Assembly: GCA_019914995.1 (NCBI GenBank)
Contig: CM034132.1
Coordinates: 2,792,501-2,856,500 of the forward strand
Source: Acanthochlamys bracteata
Taxonomy: Eukaryota > Streptophyta > Magnoliopsida > Pandanales > Velloziaceae
DNA length: 64,000 nucleotides
Direction of reading: 5' to 3'
Shown: in pieces, positions 41,910 to 55,874 of the stretch
How the letters are laid out: every line of letters begins with the position of its first letter
Position numbering within the stretch: position 1 is the first letter of the stretch
Made by a program: the position numbers and the translations under genes
The notes under the pieces: model-generated
Database searches by the model: none
What the model was told of the DNA's origin: nothing
What the model saw: only the letters and a program-made list of their open reading frames with translations

Positions 41910-44650
41910 ATGTTGAAGCTTTGGAAATGGTACCAGAAATGTCTGACATTGCATCCGGTGAAGACCCAAGTGATTAGTTCTGGTATTCTTTGGGGTCTTG
42001 GTGATATTGGTGCTCAAGCTATTACTCATTCAATCACTGCTGATAAACAACAACAATCACTGACTAGTGAACAAGTAAGCAATCATCTGGATTGACTCAT
42101 GCTTTCTTTCGTAGCTGTTTGTGCTTCGTTGGCTTTGATTTTAATTTTTTGCCATTTTCTTGATTTTTTTTTTATTATTTTTTTTGGTGGTTTGTTAGGG
42201 TGCAGATTTGATGCCCTAGTTTATAGAATCTTGTTATCGGATCTAGTCCAGTTGTTTTTTTTTTTTTGGTGGAGTTATCATGATCTAGTACTTTGACGGC
42301 TTTGTATGACAGTAAAATGATATAACTAGGCTTGTATGCTGCAAACTTAAGAAGAAATACAAGTATGGTTTTATTTAAGGGAGAAAAATCATGATCCTCT
42401 TGGAATCGTGAGGAGGATTTATGAGTTCTGAACAAGAAACTGGCCAAAGTGAAGCAACTGATACAAGATGTACAAAATTGGACTAAAAGTCTTATCATTT
42501 TGTTGAAGTTAGAATGCTCTTAGGTTGGTGGCAGTACGCTACTTCTACGGGTAAAGCTTGCATAGGGAATCATAAACTAAGGTTTGCATGCTGGATAAGA
42601 CAAAATGAAAATGTTGCAGACATAGGGAAAACACAAAAACAGAAATATAATGAAGAGTCTTCTGATCGTCACTACATGGCACTTGAAATGCATCCGTACG
42701 CTTTGTAGGTTGGTAGGATCTATATTCTTCTTCACTGTATCCTCTTTCTTCCTAGTTTTGGCAAGGACCTACCCAGTGGATTAGGATATATTAGGAGGGA
42801 GATTAGCACACTGAGGAACTCCTCGTTCCATTATAATCACAAATGCATTTGATAACAACTAAATAATTTTTATATTTTTATGTATTGCTATATTGCTCAT
42901 TTGTTTTACCATGTTCTTTATGCTTTTTATTGCTTTAAAGTTGCCTTTCTTAATGTTTATATGGATCATCCCTATACAAGGTTATTCTTATCCATGTGGT
43001 TGGAAGCACTTCCCATATTATATCCTCCTAGGATACTAGCTGCTTAAGTTTTGGGAATTTGTTAGCTTCCTTCCCTTTATTTGTTGCACCAAACTGTCAG
43101 CAAAGCTGATCCATGCTGAAGAACTGATGGTTCTTGTTATGTCGAATGTGAATGCTCTTCCTTTCATATTTAAAGCAATGTTCTTTGAATGCTTGTGCAC
43201 TTTCATGGTCTGTGGACCTGATCCAATTTGTTTCTATCGAGTACTGAAAGAGATTTTGTTGGTCTAAGTATCTTTTGAAAGTATGTCTATGAGGATTCCT
43301 GTCAAACAAATCTTTGATAAAGATGGGTACATTCTTTCTTTCATCACTAAAGTCTATAGATGGTTCTATTTTTACAGAAACAACAATAACCTATGTTCTA
43401 TTAAGAGTCAAAAGGGTACTGATAGGAAACTACATGGTATACATCTAACTCAAGCTTGTTCTGCGTGTGATTTATGCATTAGCACATATATAATCATTTC
43501 TTGTTGTTTGTGCCGGAGAGACTCTGAGTGATTGGTTGGATTGTATTTTAATCAGTTTTGTCTTGAATGCCAAGATGTTCTTTCAGGATAAGTTCTAATA
43601 TTTCTAGCTGGCATACCTGTATTTGAAGTTTCTGGTATTGTAAATCAAATTACTAATTCAATTGATTTCTTGATGAGATGAAAGAACCTGTCTTGTATTG
43701 CAGGTGACTAGTGCAGAGTTCAAGATCAATTGGAAGAGGGTGGCCACAACTAGCATGTTTGGATTTGCGTTTGTTGGTCCTGTCGGTCATTTCTGGTAAT
43801 TTTCCTTTCAAATGTTACTATGTCTTCATCCTATGTCTCATGTATTTTGGAAAATCTATGTACACTATGTATCCATCTTTCATGTCCCATGCATGATGAC
43901 AAATCAATGTACACCAAGCTGGAGCCATAGTCTTGTGCGTTTTCTTAGAGAAGTTTGTTGGAATTGATTTTTCAAGATGGAGTTAGTTACTGGTTTGAGA
44001 ATATGAGATAAAACATAAAATGCTTTGAGAAAGCAATAGATGGAAGTAGGATTTGTGTGTCATTTTCTTAAGACAATGGGTTCTAAAGATAGAGATATAT
44101 GGTTACGGAACAAAATGACTATATGGAGTGTAGTATCCACGGAGCTTGTCTTCTCTCACTCTGCCGTTTCTCCATTGTTCATCCATTTTTAATCTCAAAG
44201 CAATGATGTTCTTTGTGCAATTATGTATTTACTCTGTTCTACAGGTACGAGCACTTGGACCGCTTCATTCGATTGAGAGGATTGCAGCCTAAATCCCTCA
44301 AGTTTGTGTCTGCAAAAGTTGCTGCGGATGGGTTCATTTTTGGCCCCTTGGATTTACTGGTTTTCTTTTCATATATGGGTTTTGCATCTGGCAAAAATGT
44401 AGAGCAAGTTAAGGAAGATGTAAAAAGGGATTTTCTTCCTGGCCTTGTTGTTGGGGGAGGAGTATGGCCAGTGGTTCAGATAGCGAACTTCCGATTTGTT
44501 CCAGTCAGATACCAACTTCTCTATGTTAATTTCTTCTGCCTGTTGGACAGCTGCTTTTTATCATGGCTCGAGCAACAAGGGGATGCTTCTTGGAAGCAGT
44601 GGTTTACTTCTTTTGGTTCCTTGGAGAAGAGCCATAAAGGCCAGACTTGA
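41910..44650 (+). CDS. PXMP2/Mpv17 family membrane protein
   Basis: Three exons (41910-42074, 43704-43795, 44245-44650) give 220 residues. The family signature runs WYQKCLTLHPVKTQVISSG and LWGLGDIGAQ, then SMFGFAFVGPVGHFWYEHLD, VAADGFIFGPLDL and a C-terminal WPVVQIANFRFVPVRYQLLY with VNFFCLLDSCFLSWLEQQ. About four membrane helices are expected. Members act in peroxisomal or inner mitochondrial membranes as channel-like proteins; the sequence alone does not settle which membrane. The start MLKLWKWYQ matches the usual family start, and an upstream in-frame start would add only five residues. The first intron is unusually long at 1.6 kb. Confidence 0.93.
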
Positions 44651-45587
44651 TGTTCTTTTCTTATGGTGTACTTCCAATGTCCTTTGTTTCTTGCTTTTTT
44701 GGTTTCAAGGGCAGCTACATGGTTGCTGCATCTGGAATTCATGTACATTTGAGCAAATTTGAGCAAACTCAAAGAAAGAATGCCAATGGAATTGCGTGAA
44801 GGAATTGAGCATATAAACTGTTTAACTTTCGTTTTGCTCTGTGAATGTTCTTTAAAGGGCTCAATGCAGCCCAAGGATCCAAGTATTTGAGATCATATGC
44901 TGTTGTTTCCTGGATATCCGTCGAAGCTCCTTATTGTCTTCCTGATTCTTCGCCATCTTTGGCATTAACATGAAAAACATTTTGGCATTCATATGATAAA
45001 GTAAAGACTAAGTGAACATCAATTGATTTGAGAAGTCCAGAGTAGAAATTTGGGGCCAACTCCTTCAATCTACTAATCAGTCAATGTTGCAAAGGTTTTC
45101 AAACCTCAATGAATATGTCGAACTATAACATTCAGCTGCAGTTAATCAAATGTGGAATCTATGAAAGAATCCGTTCCTATCTAGTTATCGCAAATAGCAG
45201 TTTTATACAACAGCATCGATTTTGATAGTTCTCACCGTACATAGCTCAACCTGTACACCTGAATCTCTCATTTACACCAACAACCTTCTAGTATAAAAAG
45301 GACGAAGAGAAGTAACAACCAAAGCAAGGATGGGTACAAGGAGGAAGCACCAGCTGCGCAACTACTTGCCCTCTGCAGGAAGCAGTCGATCATGGAAGTT
45401 GATTGAGAGCCCGTGCATAGGTTCTCATCCAAAATGTTGATGAGGCACTAAAGTAAATCCTTCTGTAATCTTGCAACCTCAGTGTAGAACAGATATATGA
45501 CAATAATTTATTGGAGTTCTGCACATCATGAGGTAGATAAGATTTCGCAGGCAATAAGAAGCGCTTGGCTTCTAGAGTACATCACTT
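44651..45587. other. Convergent 3' regions of PXMP2-like gene and TilS
   Basis: Two genes end toward each other here. I see no additional coding region, tRNA or recognisable repeat. Confidence 0.4.
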
Positions 45588-48500
45588 TCAAATGTATGAT
45601 GTGTATCCTCCTCCAAGTGGCACTCTGGGCTTGAATTCACATTCAATGTAGAGACAAGGGCAGCAGCTGAAGCCAACATTCTGGAATCAGATGTAAGCAT
45701 CAATTAATTCATTGACGTTTCTAGCTCATGCCTCGGAAATTTTATATTAGAGAAGAAACATACACTGCAATACATGCAAATGATCCGCTATTTGGGGGGT
45801 CAGTGTGGGCGCTACACTCAGTTACTTTAGTTATGTATCTAGGCATAAGAACTAAATAACAAGCCAATCGACGAAGGAAAAAATAAAAACTATGTTTGAT
45901 ATTTTTATGTGGAAGCAACAATTGGTGATCAGCATAAGCACAAATCCTCTAATAGACCAAAATTGTTCTAGCATAAGATAAAAGATAGTGAATGTACCGG
46001 TATGTTTACTGGTGAACCATGGAAATCAGCGAGTACAGGTATGGCCCTTCTCGCAGGAAGTGGAATTAATCTTAATGCTTGAATAGCTCTTTCTGCAGAC
46101 AGACGCATGTACTCAAAATCCCGAAATTTCCTTGTTATGTCCAAGTTCTTCTTCAATTGTAATGAAACATTACTGCCCTCTAAATCCCTAGATTCATGAA
46201 TCCTTGAAACTTCAGCTAGATATAACCAATCAGCATCAACCATGTGGCGAAGAGCTGCTGTGTTCTCCTGCTCAACTGTGCAAAAGTAACAGGTGTGACC
46301 TTGCTCGCTTCCTAATTCTCTGTTGGTTTTGTTTCCCAAGGGAATTTCCACTCTGTAGGACTTTCTCCATGTCACAACAAATCTGCTCATAAAATGATAT
46401 GAATCACCAGGTTTAAGCCATGTAACTGAACGTTTGTCAAGCTTCATAGCATGTCTTGATAGGTAGTCACCATCAACCTCTGCATTGGTTTTGAAAATTT
46501 TAACTTCCTCAAGCTGCAAAGAGAGAACGCTAGAATAAGTTGATTCAGTAATAACGTTAAGCCTCTTCCCCTCACTTAAAACAGCTGCCGAAGACTTTGT
46601 TTGCATGAGAGGAACAACAGAAGCCTCTTGGAGCAACGACTCAGATTGTCCTCTATTGGCACTCCTAATTATCAGGTCTATTTCTGAAGCAAGTGAAGAT
46701 TCCTTCTCCTGACAAGTGAACATATAAGACAATCGCATCCCTGGTGACAGAGGAGAATCAGGTGAACAACAGATCACAACTTTTGTGCCCTTTGACTGAG
46801 GATCAGCACAAAGATAGCAACCAGCTGCAGTAAAGGAGGTCTGTTTGGATTGTTCAAAAAATTTAGAAAACCACTAAATAATATATATACTACATTAACC
46901 CAGCAAAAGCAGAAGCTGAACAGACCTTGCAAGGGATACTGCGTATGTAGTCCAAGAGTGCCTGAGATATCTTACCACGAATCGGCCTATGTCTTTGAGA
47001 GATGAACTGTTACACAACAACGATCATTAAGGCACTTTTTGGCATACAATGAAACAAACTGAAGCTGATTCTACCTGCAGAATCAATGATAGGAACCTGG
47101 ATAAACATAGATCTTCAACCTTTAGTGGATCCAGCTTTTGTAGATCAATAACAACATATCCATGCTGCAAAAAAGATTGTAACAGATGTCATTCCTGAAA
47201 ATAATTGCCACAGGAACTTAAATCTTTTATACACCCACAAAGTAGGCAAGTCTGGCAGCACTAGAATCTCAAACCCAAGTTTAAGGCTCAACATAAGTTG
47301 TTACACAACTTGACAGTCTACATTCACATAGAAAACCATGACAATGATGCTAGAGCATAAGAAAAATTTAAGCTGAGAAAGAAATCAGATGCCTTTTACA
47401 TCTAGCCACACGTAGATAATGATTAAGACTGTCAAATGTATGATGTACCTACATCCCTGACTTCCACAGAGTGCTTTACTAATCTCCGTGCTACATCTTC
47501 AACAAATGACCTTGTCAATCTACACAAGGAGATAAGAGCTTGGATTTCTGATCTAAAACCACCTGACAGCATATTTCAGATAATAGATGTCAAGATCAAT
47601 CTGAACACGAAGTAGAAACCTCTGCTGAATGGATGGTATACATTGAGTACTTCAAGAAATCAGTTGACTAACATGAAAATACCACTTAAACAACTACCAA
47701 ATCACACTACATATATGTGGCAGCAGCCTTTCCCTTTTTTTGAGTATAAAACCGTCTATCACAATATTTTAAGATGACTTAGAGACAGCATAGACAGAAA
47801 TTCCAACTAAAATCATGTTAAAGCATACACTCTAAAGGGAAATTACTTATTAGGCGTCACCTGAAGTAAAACTACTCAATGAGCAACGAATCCTGTTACG
47901 GGCATACAGTTGGCTCTGATTTGTTGGATCTTCTACCCATTTTTGCTGCCCCATTTTACATATCTGTGAATGATAAATTTGAAGTTCAGTTATAGTGATA
48001 AAAGAATATGTTTTTATGAGATATTACTACAACACCTGGTACATATCCTCCTTTGAAAAGTCCAACATTGGTCGCACCAAAATAATGCCATAGTTGCTAT
48101 TATTGTCAAAACAATTTTGGGAATCGGAAGCGAATATTTGTGAAACAAATGGCATGCCGGCTAGTCCAAGGACTCCACTATTGCGTGACAGTCTGAGAAT
48201 AAAAAGTTCAGCCTGCATTTATGGGCAAATTATCATGTAAGATCTGAAAACAAGATTTAGGATTCAATTCTTGTTCATTCATCTTAATCCAGTAAAAGGA
48301 TGGGAGATTAGATATGTTAACTAGTCCACTGAGTCAAAAAATTTGAAAATAAAATATTGGAAGTTCATGCAATGAAAATAAAAACTGTCTTGCCATCTCA
48401 GATGATTTCTATGATAAACACAGGAAAGTAATCTCCCAGCAGCTAAAAGTTTTATACCTGGTCATCAGAGTGATGTGCTATGAGCAAAACTCCTATATTT

Positions 48501-49885
48501 TCCTTGATACAGATACTTCGGAGATTTTGGTACCTGCAATTGATCGACAGTTTAATACACAGACTCCAAGCAAGCCAAAGAACTCGTTCCAAGAATAAGT
48601 CAAATAATTGTGACATGGAAGTGATAGTGAAAGAGATTCAGTTGACATCTTGTAACCTAGGGAGAAAACAATAGATGCAGATAAGAGGTTATGCTCTTCT
48701 CAAACACTACATAAACTACTTTTGGAAATAAGTGACAATCATTGTAACATATTTAATCCAACTGCACAGTGCATGATCAACCCTCAGCAGCTGGTCATAT
48801 GAACACTTGATCTTATATGAGGACTAGAAAGCCATGGAAGCTACATGTTTACTTAAGAATAAATACGTTTCACTCATAACAGATGAGACCCAAATGTAAT
48901 ATGCCTTCAAAATTGATGTGCTTCTGAGTTTGACCTCAACTTGAATTAAAAGATGCTGCATATTGTTATGTCAGTAGAAACTTCCAATGCATCAAACCTA
49001 CTACGCTGCATCAAATCTCAAGAGGTTTGCAAAGGTTCTACCACATGCACTTGCTTTCCAAAAGACATCCACCGTTATCGTGTTCCATGCTTACCATACT
49101 AAATCGCTATGTTAACTTACTCCTAATTTTCCTAGTGTATATTATCATCATAGGCAAACATTTACGCTAGCTAATTATAGATGGCTCTGTCAAGTCGAGT
49201 TAATGACTCTCAAAAGTTAATTCTCTAACAAACCAACCAAGGAGGAGAACCTCATTTCACGAGCCATCTCTTGCACATGCCCTTGCTTCGGTTTTCCGTC
49301 CAGCCAATCACAGCAAGCAATCTCACACTTGATCCCTACATCAGCCAAAACCAATAAGTTTCTTTCAGCATTGAAGAAGCAACACTAAAACCATTTTCAT
49401 TGCACACCCCAGAAAAAAATAAAAAAAGACAAAGTACCCATCTGCGAAACCAGGTCTTGAACCATTCTTGCCTCACCGGAGCTCTCAGGCCGCAACTTAT
49501 GATCGACAACAATTCCTACGATTCCATCTACGAATCCAGTTTCTTCATTCCTCCTAATCAAACCGTCCAATTTCCATCCAACGGCTAAAACGCAAAGCGC
49601 CATGCTGTCAGGCCCACCGGACACTCCAATAGCTATAAACAAAACCAAATTTGATCATTTCTTGACGAAAATCAAAGAAATGAGAAGTAAAGATGGTTAA
49701 TTTGAGTTATCACCAATACGGTTATGGGGATTGAGACCAGCCATGGACATTCTTTTAGAGAAAGTTTCTTTATGGTATGATAAATCAGGTATAGAAGCGG
49801 TGGATACGGTGGAGATGCAGCGGAGAGAGCGGCGGAGTTGATGTTGGCAGCCGGTAACTGGCCGGAGAACGGAAACAAACGCCAT
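45588..49885 (-). CDS. tRNA(Ile)-lysidine synthase, organellar (TilS / RSY3)
   Basis: Eleven exons (49885-49714, 49632-49438, 49335-49251, 48533-48458, 48212-48036, 47963-47871, 47562-47449, 47164-47075, 47006-46926, 46840-45998, 45680-45588) give 672 residues. An N-terminal Arg/Ser-rich targeting region precedes the PP-loop ATPase motif IGVSGGPDSMAL. The core continues with VDHKLRPES, LLIAHHSDDQ, SGVLGLAGM, VRPMLDFSK and KWVEDPTNQS. A plant-specific C-terminal region ends FKPRVPLGGGYTSYI. The bacterial enzyme adds lysine to cytidine 34 of tRNA-Ile(CAU) so it reads AUA; the plant protein is expected to modify plastid tRNA. Arabidopsis RSY3 (At3g24560) mutants arrest as embryos. All exon phases agree. 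Confidence 0.93.
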
Positions 49886-52800
49886 GGCTGTTTGCTTAGA
49901 GGTTTTAGTTCAGAGAGATATATATAGACACAGTAATTTGTTTGGTGAAAAAGAGACCCTGTAACCAATATGTGTATAAAATTGTTATTGAGGACTGCTT
50001 TTGTAAAATGACTGTTCACGGTCCGTTCCAACGGGTTGGATATGTGACTGCTAATTCAAGTTTTTTAATTAAGTAGGCCACATCAATTTCCACTTTGTAT
50101 TTTTAGGTTATTTTTTTCCAAAATACATTTTTCATATCCAAATACCAAAATACTATCAATTCATATTTTCGAAAATTGTATGCCCAAACTATAAGAAATA
50201 CACTCAACACTCAAATTTTTTTCATGTCGAGCTTGCAATTTTTTACAGCTCTCGAACCAACAAAAATAATAGTTTTAGAAAGTAGGTTCAAATTTTATTA
50301 ATGTTCTTCTTCTTTGAGAAGAGTACGACTTTTAAAGCTTGTTCCGTGTAATTTGTTGTTTATGGTTCCTCATGCAATATTAAGGGCCGACAAGAAAAGA
50401 AGAAAAAAAACACGGTATAAAATATAGAGAGAAGAAGAAGAACACAATTTGAAAGTTGTTTGACATAGAAAGAAAAAGAGTAAATAATGACAGACACATC
50501 AATTAGGATTGTCCAAGTCGTACACTGTCATCGCATAGGTCGCACATAGTCGCATACATAGTTAGTACAAACAATATCTCACAAGTTTATGTGTACAACT
50601 ATATGTGATCTTGATTTGATCATTGTCACGATAAAAAAAGATTGTTTGACATTTATTACATACTATTTGATATTTATTATGTATTATTTGATATTTATTA
50701 GTTAGTAAATAAAATAGTAGAGCTGAGTAAGTACGACAGTAATTAGTATTTGGCATTTGTGAGTTGAAAAGTATTTTGTATTATGAGTGGCATTACAAAT
50801 GTGTTTTGATCCACTCTAATTTTTGGCAGAAAATGTTTGTATTTTTCTATTCTCAATTCAAGTTTTATGACATTTGCAATCACAAAGGCACACGATAATT
50901 GAAAACAGTAACACTACGTTCGAAATATCTGTTGTTGATGTGAACTTGCCAAATGATAAGTTACAATGATCATGGGCCTCATCTTGTATTGCATATCTAA
51001 ACAGCGCATGTCGCAACGTTTGAAAATATTTTTCATTTAGCCAATCGAAGCATATAGCAATGTAGCTCGGGTGTGTTTGGGATTGCATTCCAAACGCTCC
51101 TTTTCAATTTTTTCTATTTCACATTTTTTAATACATATTTTATAAATATTTAAAATTTATTTAAAAATTTAAATAATGTAAAAAATTTTACGTAATGAGA
51201 TCTTTTTATTGCATATTATTATTATTATTTTGAAAATAAAAAAATAACGCTTATTTTTAAAAAAAGATAAAAATATATTTTATTTTAAAAAATTTTATTT
51301 CATAAGTAATCTCAAACGCACCCCTCATCTTCAGACTTCCTGAGCACACAAGAGATGTGCATTGCCCTATATTGCAAGGAAATATTACTATGTTATTCCT
51401 AATCATATAAGGTTGCACATTAATAATTAGGGATAGCACAAAATTGTAAAAACTGAAAAGAGTCTTTTGATTTGAAATATAGAAATATGTAATTGATATC
51501 CTTGTGGATGTTGTTATGCGTAAAGATTATCTTTTTCTTTAACATTACAAATGTATAAAGTTCATGACCTAGGTGACTAGATGGTATATTAATACTAAGG
51601 AGCGCACAAAGTCACAAAGAACCAAACAAGAATGTTTTGAATTAAAATATATAAAATATTATTTTGTTTCCTGAATATTATAAATATATAAAGTGGTAGT
51701 TAAATATATAGTTATAGTCGCAAATTGGCAAAATATGATTGCACAAAATATTTTTCAATTTATATTTGATTTATAAATATGCTACTACCATTAATTTTTA
51801 GATATTTTAAAAATTTATGACTAAATTTTGTTTGCTTTTGCATGTAATTAGACTTCTCTCATATATAATCAATATATAGTTGCACATGATCTTAAAAAAA
51901 TAATATATGGTCACACATTGCGGCACACATGACAACTCTTCATAATAATCACTTATAAGTAACAAACTATCATTTTGTGCATTCAACACATATGATATCA
52001 TATTTAGAATTCCAAAACCAAAATTTATAAAAAGGTCCGTTAAGTCGAATATAATGGTCAGAATTGTCGCAGGGACATAATTTGGAGAGGGTTAAGTATA
52101 TCAAACATTATTTGAATATGGTTGGTTTTTCTAAGAGTCGCAACAACTACTAAAATTATTTGAAATTTAGATATGAGTGGCATCAAAAGCTTTGTTAAGA
52201 CCATTTGTAATGAATGAAGTTTTTACATAGCATTCAACATACTACAGTTGACAAATTACTATACAAATCTCTCTACAAGTTAACTATATTTTGATTTTTT
52301 CAACCAAATGTGGCAATAAAAATGAGTTTTGAAAATATAAATAGAAAAACAAATTAAAAAAAGCGGATGCGACCTACTTACGAAATATTTGAAAGTATTT
52401 TTAAAAATAAGTTCTTTTAAAATAAAAATTATTTTTATTTTTTCAAAAATAAATTTTGTTTAGCTAATAAAAATAATAATAATTTTATTATATAAAATAT
52501 TTCTTAAAATATAAAATAAATAATTAAAATTAAAAAAAAGTAGAAAAGTAAAGCAAACATCAATCGAAAGCCCTTTGTTGTGAACGAAGTTTACAAACTT
52601 TGGGTAGAATTTTATGTTTAAAGTTTTTGTTCCGGCCGTCTCTGCTCTCTCTCTATTTGTGAGTTCACCGCTGTCGGTAATTTTTTTTTCTAATTTCTAG
52701 TAGTTTCTTGAGAATGAATTTGTTTGTGATTCTATAGCCCTTTGTTTGTGATATTCTTTTCTTAGTTAACTTGTTGATTTGCTTCTTAATAGCTTTGTAT

Positions 52801-53484
52801 TACGGTTCGATTGAATTTGATCAAGGTTTTAATTGTGGAAGGTCTCTCAATTAGTGGATTTACGCACATGATGTGTTTGGTGGAATGCTTATTAGAGAAA
52901 CGGGAAATGGACGCATGCTAATTGGGTTGTCATGTTTTTCTTGATTTATTGGTTGGTTTATGTGGCATGGCTCGTGAGAGAGTCGTAATTAAGTTCATAA
53001 ATACAGATTCTTAAAACTTTAGTTGGTGTAACCATTGTGAACTGATTACATAGTTGCTCCTAATTAGCTGTATTAGGTCTCAAGGGAATGGATGTGTGGA
53101 GAAAATGATAATTATGCAAATTGTGTGGTGTTTATTCTAATGTTATCATTCTACTCATGCTTTTTGGTTTGATTGTGGTCGGACATTTTAAAAATGCAAA
53201 GAGTTGGTTCTCCATGGTGTATGCAAGGTGCTAATTGTACTTTAACCTACTTCAGCTGATATCCGGATAGAGAGAATTAGGTTCTCATCTTTTTCCTTAG
53301 ACTTAGTGTTGGAAATGTATTTGCTGAATTAGTTCTTACTAGTAAGAAAAGAAACAACAATGCAACGCTTTATTTAGGAGTATTTATTCTCAATTATTGA
53401 AACGTTAACTTGTTCAGTTTCGTACAAGAACCAGAGCTTGATTGCATTTAGGCCAAATAATGTATTGATATTGTTCATGTAGCT
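49886..53484. other. AT-rich intergenic region upstream of TilS and bL36m
   Basis: No supported coding gene across 3.6 kb. Two AT-rich MITE-like blocks are visible at about 51,088-51,320 (edges CATTCCAAACGCTCC and TCTCAAACGCACCCC) and about 52,390-52,560. A TATTTGATATTTATTA motif repeats about three times at 50,640-50,705. A likely 5' untranslated exon of bL36m is at about 52,630-52,676, ending in a donor-like CTGTCGGTAATT. Confidence 0.45.
51088..51320. repeat. AT-rich MITE-like element with inverted CAAACG edges
   Basis: The left edge GGGTGTGTTTGGGATTGCAT and the right edge AGTAATCTCAAACGCACCCC are imperfect reverse complements (GGGTGTGTTTGGGATT against GGGGTGCGTTTGAGATT). They enclose an AT-rich core whose halves can pair: TTTTAAATTT/ATTTTTAAAAAAA. 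This is the clearest MITE of the AT-rich group in the window. Confidence 0.65.
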
Positions 53485-55200
53485 ATGAAGGTTCGAGCAT
53501 CAGTGAAGAAGCTATGTGAATTTTGCAGCACAATCAAACGTCACGGAAGAGTTTATGTCTTATGCACAGCCAATCCTAAGCACAAACAACGGCAAGGGAT
53601 ATCATTTTTTGCATACGAGGGTCTATCTCTCCTACAGTATGAGCTGCTCCCTTCTCATTGTCATACAAAGTTGAATTTATGCAGTATTGCTTCACGGATC
53701 TATTATTCTTGAGCTTAAACTCCAACTTTTGTTTGATGATTTATCAACCTTTTCAAAGCATCTAAGAAACACAAACACTTTTAGCATGGTTCCGTGCTGT
53801 GTTGGACACATATTGTACATGTATCTTCATCAAACCTTATCCGACACGCTCACTTGATTGAAGAGTCTACCATTGGACACTTTAGTCCTATGTTTAGATT
53901 ATCAAAAACACGTAGAAGCACACTTTATACATTTATTATGTAGAAAATAATAGGATATTGCTCATTTACAACAACTTCGGTTATTTGAAATACAGAGATT
54001 AGTTTTATGTAACCATTAGATAAATATTCTGTTTATGAAATTTCATTTTGCCTGTCAATTGATCACTTTGGTTCTTACTTATGCATTGCATATCTAATGT
54101 GCAGTCTATCTCTTATTAGCACATAGTCAATTCTTTTGAACATACGTATGTTCGTGTGTATATCCATAATGATGCTGTGTGTGGTTTCCTATAACTTTGG
54201 ACATTGTTGTGTGGGGGGTGCCATATCATGTTTGCATCTATGTGTTGTCTTCATGCTTCATGACTAGATAGTGCTTATGAATGAGTTATTCTTATCTGTC
54301 ACAATTTCTTGTGCATAGCGCATGTACCGCACCTATGGATTTGAATTGATGTTGCTCAATCTTTTCAATGAGAGATGTGAAGAACTGTTTGCTTGCGTGC
54401 ATGTTAACATGCAGATTTTAGATTGGGCTCTTGAAAAATGCGATATTGTACTTATTTCAATTTGGGTATTTAAAATTTCAGTGCTTTTTAGTCAGTTTAT
54501 ATATATTTGGCATTTAAGTTCAAGAATTTTAGACTCCCGCCATTCTTTAAAGATAGGAATTCATGGAGAGCATAGTAGTAGTTAAATATGGTGGTTCTAT
54601 GGATCTTGTCTGTATGTTGTTGGAAGGCTAACTAAAACTTGTTCCTACATCATCTCACTTGGATCTTAAAATTGTGTATGTAAGTGCAAAGAAAGGGCAT
54701 TCAACGAGCTATCCACAAATGCGTACCGTTCACATATTCTTTAAATTTAATTTCTGTTTATTTGTTGTATATGTTTAAATTGTGAAACCATCACTATGAC
54801 ATGGAAAAGAGTTTGATTCCATAGCTGTTTTTTTCTCTAAGCCATTGCCACTACCTAATTTTTCTTTGTATTTCTACAAGAGTTTGAGCATCCAATTAGT
54901 GCGCTACATTCCTGGATGCTCTTTTCACAAGGTGGAAAGCCTTATAAGCTGCCTTACTCCAAACTTACTTTGGTCAACATAAAGCTATTATGATTGCTGC
55001 CTCAGCTTTTGGTTTCTGCTTTTATACTATTGTATCTGTTTCTAGTTAAATGTTTTGTCATGCTATTTCTTATAGTGTACTTTGGGATTAAATCAATTTT
55101 CTATGTTAATTGTAGGCATGCAAAAGCAAGCACCAAATCAGAAGTGTCTAACAATTGGCCCATATGGCTAGCATCTATTCTGAATAAGCATGAAAAGTAG
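53485..55200 (+). CDS. bL36-type ribosomal protein, nuclear-encoded organellar
   Basis: Exon 53485-53636 encodes [20 protein letters not shown] and then [18 protein letters not shown], the diagnostic bL36 core with the Cys-Cys-Cys-His zinc-binding set (CEFC, C, H). Its GTATGAG donor joins in phase to exon 55116-55200, which encodes [20 protein letters not shown] and a stop, for 78 residues in total. The Arabidopsis relative At5g20180 has a similar C-terminal LASLLFKQG end but is longer, so a middle exon may have been missed in the 1.5 kb intron. Without splicing the frame would end at 53,712. bL36 is the smallest large-subunit protein of bacterial-type ribosomes; this nuclear form is expected in mitochondria. 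Confidence 0.8.
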
Positions 55201-55399
55201 ATCGACTTCTAATGCATCCAGTTACATATCCTGTAATGTATTCAACTTGAAGAATTGTAGTACTATTATGATTGTTGTTTTGCTTTTCTCAATTCAGAAT
55301 TCCCCGAGGAATGTTATAAAGAATCAAATCAAAATATTAGTCTTCATTGCGTTTTACTGTTTTGGACCTTATCTATTATACCGGCTACGGTATGAGACT

Positions 55400-55660
55400 T
55401 GGGGACTGTTTGGTTAACTTATCAGAAAAGGAGCTCTTAAATTTTTATTTTATATTTTTTAATATATATTTTATAAGTATTTGAAAAATTTATTTAAAAA
55501 TTTAGAAAGTGTAGAAAATTTAACATAGTAAAATTTTTATTACATATTTTTATTATTTTTTAAAAATAAAAAAATAAAATTTGTTTTTTAAAAAAATAAA
55601 AATATTTTTTATTTTGAAAAAATTTATTTTAAAAGTATTTCCAAAACGTCTTGTTTTCAC
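55400..55660. repeat. AT-rich MITE-like element
   Basis: The left edge GGGACTGTTTGGTTAACTTA and the right edge TATTTCCAAAACGTC form imperfect inverted ends (GTTTGG against CCAAAAC). They surround about 220 bases of A/T with long TTTTTAAAAATAAAAA-type pairing potential. It lies just downstream of the bL36m stop. Confidence 0.5.
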
Positions 55661-55874
55661 CTTCTAGATTAGACGGATTTTGTATGGGGTGATGTTTTAG
55701 CTAAAATTATCAAACTCTTTTTTTAGTTTATATTTTTAATAACTTTTTTACATAAAAAATTTCTAAATTTAATAATAATAAAAAAATTTATATAATAAAT
55801 TATCTTTTTAGAAAAAAAATTTTCAACAGTGCTCCAAGTAACAGTCGCCTCGTTTCATATGCGATGCTGGAAAT

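Noticed and set aside
54994..55115. Hydrophobic N-terminal part of an open frame ahead of the second bL36 exon
   Set aside because: It is intronic T-rich sequence upstream of a TTGTAG acceptor; the in-phase splice to the bL36 first exon explains the downstream part better.
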